DNA of 7,396 nt from Oscillospiraceae bacterium (GTDB taxonomy: Bacteria; Bacillota; Clostridia; Oscillospirales; Ruminococcaceae), in the NCBI GenBank assembly GCA_031253365.1, contig JAIRWE010000004.1, positions 1-7,396 of the forward strand. The letters are read 5' to 3'. The first letter of the stretch is position 1. Each line of letters opens with the position of its first letter. A model generated the notes under the pieces. The model saw nothing but the letters and a program-made list of their open reading frames with translations. It had not been told where the DNA came from and searched no databases. Below, piece by piece: positions 1-5,299 of this stretch. A program made the position numbers and the translations under genes.

Positions 1-168
1 TTTTTAGCCTTTAGGCTTGCTTTACTATGCCCTTTTATCGCTGTTTATGCCGTTTTGGCGGTTTTTCGGGCATCGCTATGCTGTGGCGGTGTCGAGAGAG
101 GGGGTTTTGCCCATCGCTATATACAAAAAATTCAATGTAAAAGAGAAAACTGAACCGCGCGCCGCCTG
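1..168. other. Non-coding stretch downstream of the FKBP lipoprotein gene
   Basis: No convincing gene is seen here. An open frame on the plus strand from a TTG at 17 runs into the FKBP gene antisense and has no recognisable domain. Visible structure consists of a small palindrome AGCC-TTTA-GGCT at 6-17, a 3-bp stem GCC-GTTTT-GGC near 49-59 followed by a T run on the plus strand, and three copies of ATCGCT(A/G)T at 37-44, 72-79 and 113-120. Downstream of the FKBP stop, reading the minus strand, there are T-rich stretches but no strong GC stem immediately before them. The terminator of the minus-strand operon is therefore not clearly identified. Confidence 0.5.
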
Positions 169-1233
169 TTATTCGATGACGGCGTTTTCAATAATGCAGT
201 CAAGAACCTTGTTTATAAGCACGTGCTGTTTCAGGAAGGGCAACCCGTAAAGCTCAAAATCGCTCTCGGTGAAATCTGCCAAATCCTCGTCGCCGACCGA
301 AAGTCCGGCGTCCTCCGCTATCGCCTGGGCTACAAGATAAAACGTCGCGTTCTTGTCGATGGCGTTTTGGTGTTCCTTAATCAGTTCCCCTACGTCGGAA
401 AAACCGTTGAAGGTGAGATATTCATCAAACCCCATGTTGTAGTTATACTCGGCTTCATATTGATAATAATCTATCATCGAGTTTTTTTGATATTCGATTA
501 ACATTTCGGGGATAGAGCTGACGGGTACCTCGTTCATAAAATATTGCTCGATATAATCCGAAAAGGATATTCTCCTGAGGTTTGAGCGTATGGTTTCTTC
601 CATTTCCGCCGCCGTCGTACAGCCGTAATACTCGTATAGGTTCGTCGCGACGAATTCATCGTTCCATTGCGCTTTCCCGTTCTCGGAAATATAGTTGATT
701 ATCACGACGAATACGGCGTCTTTCCCCCGTAAATCCGCTTTGTGGTAGTCGTCCGGGAAGGTAACTTCCACATTTACCGTTTCGCCGGGCATACGACCGA
801 TGATTTGCGTTAAAAAGTCGTCGATAAATTCCGCGCTTCCGGCGGTGACATACGCGCCTTTTGAAGAGCCGCCCTCAAACTCGATGCCGTCAACGCTTCC
901 CACATAGTCGATGCTTACCGTGTCCCCGTCCTCCACGGCGCGGTCCGTAATACGCTTTTCGGCGGGAAACGCTTCCAGCATATAATCGATTTCGTTCTGA
1001 ACGTCCTCGTCCGAAATGTCCGAAAGCGTCATCCCCTTATACTCAAACATTTCCACATAATCAAGGGCGTTCACGCCCTCCCAGAACCCGTTTTCGTCAA
1101 TGCCGTAACTGTTGTCAAACGAGCCTTCGTCCGCCGACGTTTCGCCGCTCGACGGCGCCGAACCGCCGTCGCCGCACCCCGACAGCGTGAATAACATTAA
1201 AACACACGCGATAAATTTTGAACTTTTTTTCAT
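169..1233 (-). CDS. Trigger-factor-type FKBP peptidyl-prolyl isomerase lipoprotein
   Basis: This is probably an extracytoplasmic folding helper that catalyses proline cis-trans isomerisation, anchored to the outer face of the membrane by lipid. The 354-residue product has a signal peptide MKKSSKF followed by a hydrophobic stretch and a lipobox LSGC with Cys20. A low-complexity Gly/Ser/Glu linker follows (about 21-45). An FKBP fold of the trigger-factor type spans about 98-183, with the family pattern GDTVSIDYVGSVDG, FEGG, a FIDDF segment, a VTFPDDY segment and LRGKDAVF. Residues about 184-354 are acidic and helical, resembling the trigger factor C-terminal chaperone region. The ribosome-binding trigger factor N-domain is absent and replaced by the lipoprotein leader. 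ATG at 1233 is chosen over the upstream in-frame GTG at 1254 because AGAGG lies 7 nt before it and the signal peptide starts there. It is last in the cluster, 36 bp after the MerR gene. The client proteins are unknown; the VWA lipoprotein of the same cluster is an inferred candidate. Confidence 0.85.
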   Translation of the reverse strand: MKKSSKFIACVLMLFTLSGCGDGGSAPSSGETSADEGSFDNSYGIDENGFWEGVNALDYVEMFEYKGMTLSDISDEDVQNEIDYMLEAFPAEKRITDRAVEDGDTVSIDYVGSVDGIEFEGGSSKGAYVTAGSAEFIDDFLTQIIGRMPGETVNVEVTFPDDYHKADLRGKDAVFVVIINYISENGKAQWNDEFVATNLYEYYGCTTAAEMEETIRSNLRRISFSDYIEQYFMNEVPVSSIPEMLIEYQKNSMIDYYQYEAEYNYNMGFDEYLTFNGFSDVGELIKEHQNAIDKNATFYLVAQAIAEDAGLSVGDEDLADFTESDFELYGLPFLKQHVLINKVLDCIIENAVIE

Positions 1234-1240
1234 TTGGGAG

Positions 1241-1245
1241 CCTCT
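1241..1245 (-). promoter_or_regulatory. Ribosome binding site deciding the FKBP lipoprotein start
   Basis: On the minus strand AGAGG lies 7 nt upstream of the ATG at 1233. It falls inside the alternative reading that would start at GTG 1254, which argues for the shorter protein beginning MKKSSK. Confidence 0.65.
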
Positions 1246-1269
1246 GAAATTCACACGGACGCGTCGAAA

Positions 1270-2082
1270 TCAGCGCGGCAACACCGGAATCATAACGCGT
1301 ATCAAATAATCGTCCTCATTCGGAACGCACACCTCGTTGAGGGGATATTCCTTATACGAATCCCCGTATATCACAAGGTTGTTAATTCTGATGTAATTAA
1401 GCAACCGCTTGAACAAATCGTCGCTTTTCCCGTACCCGCCCCGCGCGTAACCGATGGCGTACATCGCGGCGGGTCTTTTGTCGTGTCCCTCCGGGTTGTA
1501 AAAATAGTAGCGTTCGGGCCAAGAGTAATCCCTGCGCCTGATTTGCGCTTTTGAAAAAACGCCCCAAACCGGATAGTTCATATCCAAATCCGGATGTTTT
1601 TCGCGGACGGCGTGATAAAAATCGGTCAGCGCGTCATAATCGTTTCTGCCTCTGCTGTAATCGTTCAGTTCGCCCAACACAATGGATTCCGCCGGCATGA
1701 ACCGCACGACAATCTCATTTTCATCAATATTTGACGCCGACTGAATGACTTTTCTCATGGTGAACAAAAGTTTTCTGGCGCGGTTCCACTCATTGAGTTT
1801 CGTGTCGATTTTTTCTATCTGGCTTGCCAGCATATCGCTCACGGTTTTAGGGGTTCGCCTCTTCTGCAAATTCCTTATATCGTCAAGCGACATTCCGAGT
1901 TCCCGCAGTATGCGAACCATATTAACGGCTCCCACCTGCGTGACCGAGTAAAGCCTGTAATTGTTTTCACCGCGCCGCGCTGGTGAAATCAGCCCTATTT
2001 TATCATAGTACAAAAGCGCGTCTCTGGTCGTCCGCGAATAATCCGCGAAGTCCGAAATTGAGAGAAATCCTTCGTCCGCCAT
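1270..2082 (-). CDS. MerR-family transcriptional regulator with GyrI-like effector domain (BmrR/BltR type)
   Basis: This is a predicted DNA-binding regulator that senses a small molecule. In the 270-residue product, residues about 6-75 form a winged helix-turn-helix of MerR type: the start FLSISDFADYSRTTRDALLYYDKIGL is followed by NYRLYSVTQV and LRELGMSLDDI. A dimerisation coiled coil follows at about 78-115. Residues about 123-270 resemble the GyrI-like/AraC effector-binding fold that takes bulky hydrophobic or cationic ligands in BmrR-type regulators; the closing strand reads IRVMIPV. No cysteine cluster for metal or redox sensing is seen. The start is supported by AAGGA 7 nt before the ATG, and this site lies just past the tsaD stop in a 13-bp gap. 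The gene therefore looks co-transcribed with tsaD rather than divergent from a target. No MerR-type operator (dyad in a 19-20 bp spacer) was found in the window. The ligand and targets are unknown. Confidence 0.85.
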   Translation of the reverse strand: MADEGFLSISDFADYSRTTRDALLYYDKIGLISPARRGENNYRLYSVTQVGAVNMVRILRELGMSLDDIRNLQKRRTPKTVSDMLASQIEKIDTKLNEWNRARKLLFTMRKVIQSASNIDENEIVVRFMPAESIVLGELNDYSRGRNDYDALTDFYHAVREKHPDLDMNYPVWGVFSKAQIRRRDYSWPERYYFYNPEGHDKRPAAMYAIGYARGGYGKSDDLFKRLLNYIRINNLVIYGDSYKEYPLNEVCVPNEDDYLIRVMIPVLPR

Positions 2083-2095
2083 AAGCAGTTCCTTA

Positions 2096-3106
2096 TCATT
2101 GAAGGTTTGATGCGTAAGCGTTCAGCTCGCTGCCCGCGGTATTGCCCGCCAAATACTCGTAATATCCCTGACAACCGACCATCGCCGCGTTATCGCCGCA
2201 CAGCGAAACCTTCGGCACGTATAATTCCGCGCCGTTTTCAAGGGCGCGTTCCGCCAATGTTTTTCTGAGGCACGAATTAGCCGCCACACCGCCCGAAAGC
2301 GCGATTTTTTTGTAAGGGGAACCCGCCTCGGCGAATTGCGCGGCGCGTATGGTTTTTTCCGCGAGAACGTCGCAAACCGTGCGTTGAAAACTTGCGGCAA
2401 GCGACGGAAAATCAATTTCTTCATTTCTTTGGGCGGACTTGTGAATCAGATTTATAACGGCGGTTTTCAGCCCCGAAAAACTGAAATCATATTCCCTTTC
2501 GGTTTTGGGGCGGGGGAGTTTATATTTGGTCGAGTCACCGATTTTTGCCGCCTCTTCTATGTAAACGCCACCGGGATACCCGAACCCCATTGCGCGCGCC
2601 ACCTTATCGAACACTTCGCCCGCCGCGTCGTCAAGCGTGGAACCTATTACGCGAATATCGGTGTAATCGGCGACCTTCGCGATTACCGTGTGACCGCCCG
2701 ACACCGTAAGGGCGAGAAACGGCGGCGTCAGCTCCGGGTACTCGATATAATTCGCGGCAATGTGCCCCTTTAAGTGATGTACGGGGATTAAGGCTTTGTT
2801 TAGAGCCATCGCCATTCCTTTGGCGAAATTCACGCCTACGAGCAAGGCGCCGATTAACCCCGGAGCAAACGTAACCGCGAGCGCGTCAATGCCGCCGAGC
2901 GTCAAGCCGGATAATTCAAGCGCCTGTTCGCAAACGCCGACAATGTTTTCGCAGTGACGCCGCGAGGCAATCTCGGGAACCACGCCGCCGTACAATTTAT
3001 GTTCATCCGTTTGGGAAGCCGTTACGTTTGACAAAACGACTCTGCCGTCGCTGACGACGGCACAGGAAGTTTCATCACATGAGGTTTCAACAGCCAATAT
3101 TTTCAT
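2096..3106 (-). CDS. tsaD: tRNA N6-threonylcarbamoyladenosine (t6A) transferase subunit TsaD
   Basis: TsaD transfers the threonylcarbamoyl group from threonylcarbamoyl-AMP, made by TsaC, to A37 of tRNAs that read ANN codons, working in the cytoplasm with TsaB and TsaE. The 336-residue length is normal for the family. Hallmarks are the N-terminal MKILAVETSCDET (ASKHA ATPase fold), GGVVPEIASRRH at 40-51, the metal-binding HLKGH motif with His111 and His115, SGGHT at 136-140, DDAAGEVFDKVAR at 159-171, SGGVAAN at 271-277 and the final metal aspartate in CGDNAAM (Asp305). The usual CTDNAAM reads CGDNAAM here, a mild variation. The ATG at 3106 lies 8 bp after the VWA stop and has no clear Shine-Dalgarno sequence, so translation may be coupled to the upstream gene. 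The partners TsaB, TsaE and TsaC are not in the window. The assignment is near certain. Confidence 0.97.
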   Translation of the reverse strand: MKILAVETSCDETSCAVVSDGRVVLSNVTASQTDEHKLYGGVVPEIASRRHCENIVGVCEQALELSGLTLGGIDALAVTFAPGLIGALLVGVNFAKGMAMALNKALIPVHHLKGHIAANYIEYPELTPPFLALTVSGGHTVIAKVADYTDIRVIGSTLDDAAGEVFDKVARAMGFGYPGGVYIEEAAKIGDSTKYKLPRPKTEREYDFSFSGLKTAVINLIHKSAQRNEEIDFPSLAASFQRTVCDVLAEKTIRAAQFAEAGSPYKKIALSGGVAANSCLRKTLAERALENGAELYVPKVSLCGDNAAMVGCQGYYEYLAGNTAGSELNAYASNLQ

Positions 3107-3114
3107 TAGTTTAC

Positions 3115-4755
3115 TTAGAATTCGGCACGGAAGAAGTTTGCCAGCGCGTAACCGACATTTTGGTCGTTAATTCTGATATGCGCGGCCTCGTTAAGACCTG
3201 CGAGAGCGTCTAAGTCCTCCGAGCCGTTATTATAGCCGATGCAGTAAATCGGAATACCGAGAGACCGAAACGTGTCAAAGGTGGAATTCCTGTTCAACCC
3301 TCTGTTGTTCTCGCCATCGGTGAGGACGAAAACACGGTATATCGCGTCTGTTCCCGGATTGGCTTCTTTATAGTCGATAAGCATATTAAGGGCTACGGTA
3401 ATTCCCGAAAAGATAGCGGTTCCGCCTCTTGTCTGAAGGGAACTTACGGCTTCGAGAAACCTGTTACGCATGGTATTGTCGAACTGCGCAATCGGCAAAT
3501 TGACCTTAACATCGTCGGCGAAGGTTACAAACCCGATATAGTTGCTGTTGGGAATTATGCCGGCGGCGTTCCTCAGAGATTCTTTGAGAGCCGCTAACGG
3601 CGTGCCGTCCATAGAACCCGAAACATCGCAAACAAAAACGCTGACGACGGGCTTTCCGCCCGTTTTATTTTCCTGATAAAGTTTTTGGTCGACGATTAAA
3701 TTACTCGCGACTATATTTTGACCTTTATAATCATCGAAACGATTAAACCCGTAAGACGTCGCTTTGCTCTGCATATCGCGGGAAAGAGCGAATTCGGCGA
3801 AGTCTTCAAGCAACGCGCGCTTGGATTCGTTCAATACATAAAAAGGGTTATCGTGCCGAACCCCGAACGGCACGAGAGTATAAACAGTGTCCAGAGTAGT
3901 GGTTTCACTGCCTATTTTAACTTTACCCGTGGCGAACTGCTGCGATTCATACACGAAGGCGTCAAGGGTGCCGGATAACGCCGCAGACCGCATTTGAAGC
4001 GTCGTATAACTCATAAGCGCGATATTGCGCTGAAAATCGGCAAAGCTGTCCGCGTTGCGGTAATTGTAGATGTACTGTAACAAGAAGTTGGCGCCCGTGG
4101 AACTCGCGAACGGGTTGGTATAACCGAAATTTATGTTTCCGGTTTCGACGCGTTCTATAACCTGTTCGATGCTTAAACCTTCTTTGCTCGCAATTCCGGC
4201 GACGTTTCCCGCAAGCCGTTCATAGTCGGGTTTGAGATTTAACGGGTCTCCCCATAACGTGTTCGACGGCGTCCAAGCGTCGGGGATAAACTTGCCGCTT
4301 CTTATATAGTCAAACGCTTCGCCCGAAGCAATGCCGTACAGAGTTATACTGCCTTTGCGGTCGGACTTTTGATTGTATGCTTCGGCGACGTCGATGAGCC
4401 AACGGTCGGTGTCATTGGCAGTCGCTTTTTCGGTTGACGATAAAATAATCGCCGTTACGGAGTCGCCGCGATTTGCGTTTACCGCAGGCAGGCGACCCGT
4501 GTCGAAATCCGGCAGGAAAGCCGAAATGTCTTCTTCGGGATACCAAAATCCCGAATTATTCGTGTCGTAAATACTCGGGGAGTCATATGTTAAGTCGGTG
4601 ACCTTGCCGTAAAGTTTACGCAAGTTACTTACGGCCTCATCATAAGTATATTTATTCACATCGGAGTCTTCGTAGACATCTTGACAACCCGTAAACGTCA
4701 GCACCACCGGTAAACACAGAGATAAGATTTTAAGAAAACGCCTTCTTTTAAGCAT
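3115..4755 (-). CDS. Lipoprotein with substrate-binding-like domain and C-terminal VWA domain
   Basis: This is a predicted surface lipoprotein of 546 residues. The signal peptide begins MLKRRRFLKIL, and a cleavage site resembling a lipobox (FTGC) would lipidate Cys24. Residues about 98-345 resemble a periplasmic type-2 solute-binding fold, with an opening strand SVTAIILSSTEK and later segments NFGYTNPFASS and YTLVPFGV. Residues about 369-540 form a von Willebrand factor A domain with a complete MIDAS metal site: DVSGS (Asp377, Ser379, Ser381), Thr446 in RGGTAIF and Asp480 in LTDGEN. The substrate-binding plus VWA architecture is known in Bacillota, where the exact role is poorly defined. Metal-dependent protein-protein adhesion or ligand sensing at the cell surface is an inference. 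AAAGGA lies 10 nt before the ATG and overlaps the stop codon of the small membrane protein gene, 15 bp upstream. No transporter genes accompany it, so it is unlikely to be an ordinary ABC solute receptor. Confidence 0.85.
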   Translation of the reverse strand: MLKRRRFLKILSLCLPVVLTFTGCQDVYEDSDVNKYTYDEAVSNLRKLYGKVTDLTYDSPSIYDTNNSGFWYPEEDISAFLPDFDTGRLPAVNANRGDSVTAIILSSTEKATANDTDRWLIDVAEAYNQKSDRKGSITLYGIASGEAFDYIRSGKFIPDAWTPSNTLWGDPLNLKPDYERLAGNVAGIASKEGLSIEQVIERVETGNINFGYTNPFASSTGANFLLQYIYNYRNADSFADFQRNIALMSYTTLQMRSAALSGTLDAFVYESQQFATGKVKIGSETTTLDTVYTLVPFGVRHDNPFYVLNESKRALLEDFAEFALSRDMQSKATSYGFNRFDDYKGQNIVASNLIVDQKLYQENKTGGKPVVSVFVCDVSGSMDGTPLAALKESLRNAAGIIPNSNYIGFVTFADDVKVNLPIAQFDNTMRNRFLEAVSSLQTRGGTAIFSGITVALNMLIDYKEANPGTDAIYRVFVLTDGENNRGLNRNSTFDTFRSLGIPIYCIGYNNGSEDLDALAGLNEAAHIRINDQNVGYALANFFRAEF

Positions 4756-4770
4756 AAATCTTGAATCCTT

Positions 4771-5055
4771 TCATTTGAAATCGACGAAGTTATCGTCTTG
4801 AAACTCGGATTGAGCTTGTTGAGATTTGGGTAGAACCGTCGAATTATCTTCTTTTCCGAAAATTTTGGGTATTACTACCGCGCCGGAGATAATCAATTCC
4901 GTTCCGATAAGCATAATGAACACATGAATTAAAGACGTCTTGATTATGTCTTCGGCTGTCGGCAAAAACAGTTCGGTAATGCGAAACACCAAAAATCCTG
5001 TATTTATCAGACAGACGCATATACCGATTAAGATACAGAATGTGGTTTTTTTCAT
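4771..5055 (-). CDS. Small two-helix membrane protein, function unknown
   Basis: I do not recognise this 94-residue protein. After MKKTT there is a first membrane segment at about 6-26 and a second at about 43-66 (HVFIMLIGTELIISGAVVI). They are joined by a short acidic loop (LPTAEDIIKT), and a polar, Gln/Asp-rich tail runs from 67 to 94, ending NFVDFK. By the positive-inside rule the topology is unclear. ATG at 5055 is chosen because TTGAGG precedes it by 5 nt. The frame stays open upstream to 5205, but that part would cross the tRNA gene and is not credible as protein. It lies 15 bp before the VWA lipoprotein gene and is probably co-translated with it, so it could be a membrane partner of that lipoprotein. 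Lack of homology cannot be shown here. Confidence 0.75.
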   Translation of the reverse strand: MKKTTFCILIGICVCLINTGFLVFRITELFLPTAEDIIKTSLIHVFIMLIGTELIISGAVVIPKIFGKEDNSTVLPKSQQAQSEFQDDNFVDFK

Positions 5056-5156
5056 ATTAACCTCAAACAACTTTTCGGCGGGCTTTGCCCACGACCGCCA
5101 CGGACGGCGGTCAATGACACTCGCGCGGCGAACGCCATACGGAACAGTTATAGTCG
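5056..5156 (-). other. Hairpin-rich spacer between tRNA-Trp and the small membrane protein gene
   Basis: Three inverted repeats occur in transcript order. GGC-GTTC-GCC lies at 5136-5127. A strong 7-bp stem, GACCGCC with a 6-nt loop and GGCGGTC, spans 5112-5093. GGGC-AAA-GCCC spans 5090-5080. None is followed by a run of T, so a classical intrinsic terminator is not seen. They may mark the tRNA 3' processing boundary, act as a partial terminator, or belong to a dispersed genomic repeat. Confidence 0.6.
5061..5064 (-). promoter_or_regulatory. Ribosome binding site of the small membrane protein gene
   Basis: GAGG on the minus strand, 5 nt before ATG 5055, fixes the start well downstream of the tRNA. 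No other Shine-Dalgarno-like sequence fits a longer protein, whose extension would be the translated antisense of nothing but spacer and tRNA. Confidence 0.55.
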
Positions 5157-5228
5157 CAGGGGTAACAGGACTTGAACCCGTAAGAACGGTTTTGGAGACC
5201 GGCATGTTACCAATTACATCATACCCCT
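5157..5228 (-). tRNA. trnW: tRNA-Trp, anticodon CCA
   Basis: The 72-nt minus-strand sequence folds as a full cloverleaf. The acceptor stem is AGGGGTA (5228-5222) paired with TACCCCT (5164-5158), with discriminator G at 5157. The D stem is ATGT/ACAT with GGT in the loop. The anticodon loop CTCCAAA has anticodon CCA at 5195-5193. The variable loop has 4 nt. The T arm is ACGGG-TTCAAGT-CCTGT. CCA is not encoded, because the next bases are CGA. The top anticodon-stem pair is a C-T mismatch (position 27 against 43). It reads UGG as tryptophan. It has its own promoter, about 14 nt from the -10 box to the mature 5' end. Confidence 0.95.
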
Positions 5229-5242
5229 TTCACGTCAACATA

Positions 5243-5271
5243 ATTCTAACATATTTCAGGTTGTTTGTCAA
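5243..5271 (-). promoter_or_regulatory. Sigma-A promoter of tRNA-Trp
   Basis: On the minus strand the -35 box TTGACA (5271-5266) and the -10 box TAGAAT (5248-5243) are separated by exactly 17 bp. The mature tRNA begins 14 nt beyond the -10 box, so the primary transcript would carry a leader of about 8 nt. No strong terminator follows the tRNA, so this promoter may also serve the five protein genes downstream. Confidence 0.85.
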
Positions 5272-5280
5272 CATAAATCG

Positions 5281-5298
5281 AAAAAAAGCGCCCGCGCG
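5281..5298 (-). terminator. Possible weak intrinsic terminator after the flavodiiron gene
   Basis: Immediately after the TGA at 5300 the minus strand reads a short self-complementary GC block, CGCGCGGGCGC, followed by seven T. Only about 3 stem pairs with a 4-nt loop can form, so the hairpin is weak although the T run and position are right. Confidence 0.45.
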
Positions 5299-5299
5299 T

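Noticed and set aside
17..250. A 77-residue plus-strand open frame at the left edge
   Set aside because: It starts at TTG, overlaps the end of the FKBP gene antisense and shows no domain.
1234..1254. GTG at 1254 as start of the FKBP lipoprotein
   Set aside because: It would put the ribosome binding site inside the coding sequence and add seven residues before a typical lipoprotein signal.
2122..2773. Open frames of 100 and 145 residues within tsaD
   Set aside because: They are out-of-frame or antisense to a gene with every TsaD signature motif. The basic, arginine-rich composition is typical of shadow frames.
3115..4755. VWA lipoprotein as an ordinary ABC transporter solute receptor
   Set aside because: The C-terminal VWA domain with intact MIDAS and the lack of permease or ATPase genes nearby argue against it.
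5056..5205. An upstream extension of the small membrane protein to 5205 (144 residues)
   Set aside because: The added residues include GSSPVTP, the usual false translation of a tRNA T-arm. The region is the tRNA-Trp gene and a hairpin spacer, and the better start has GAGG at 5061-5064.
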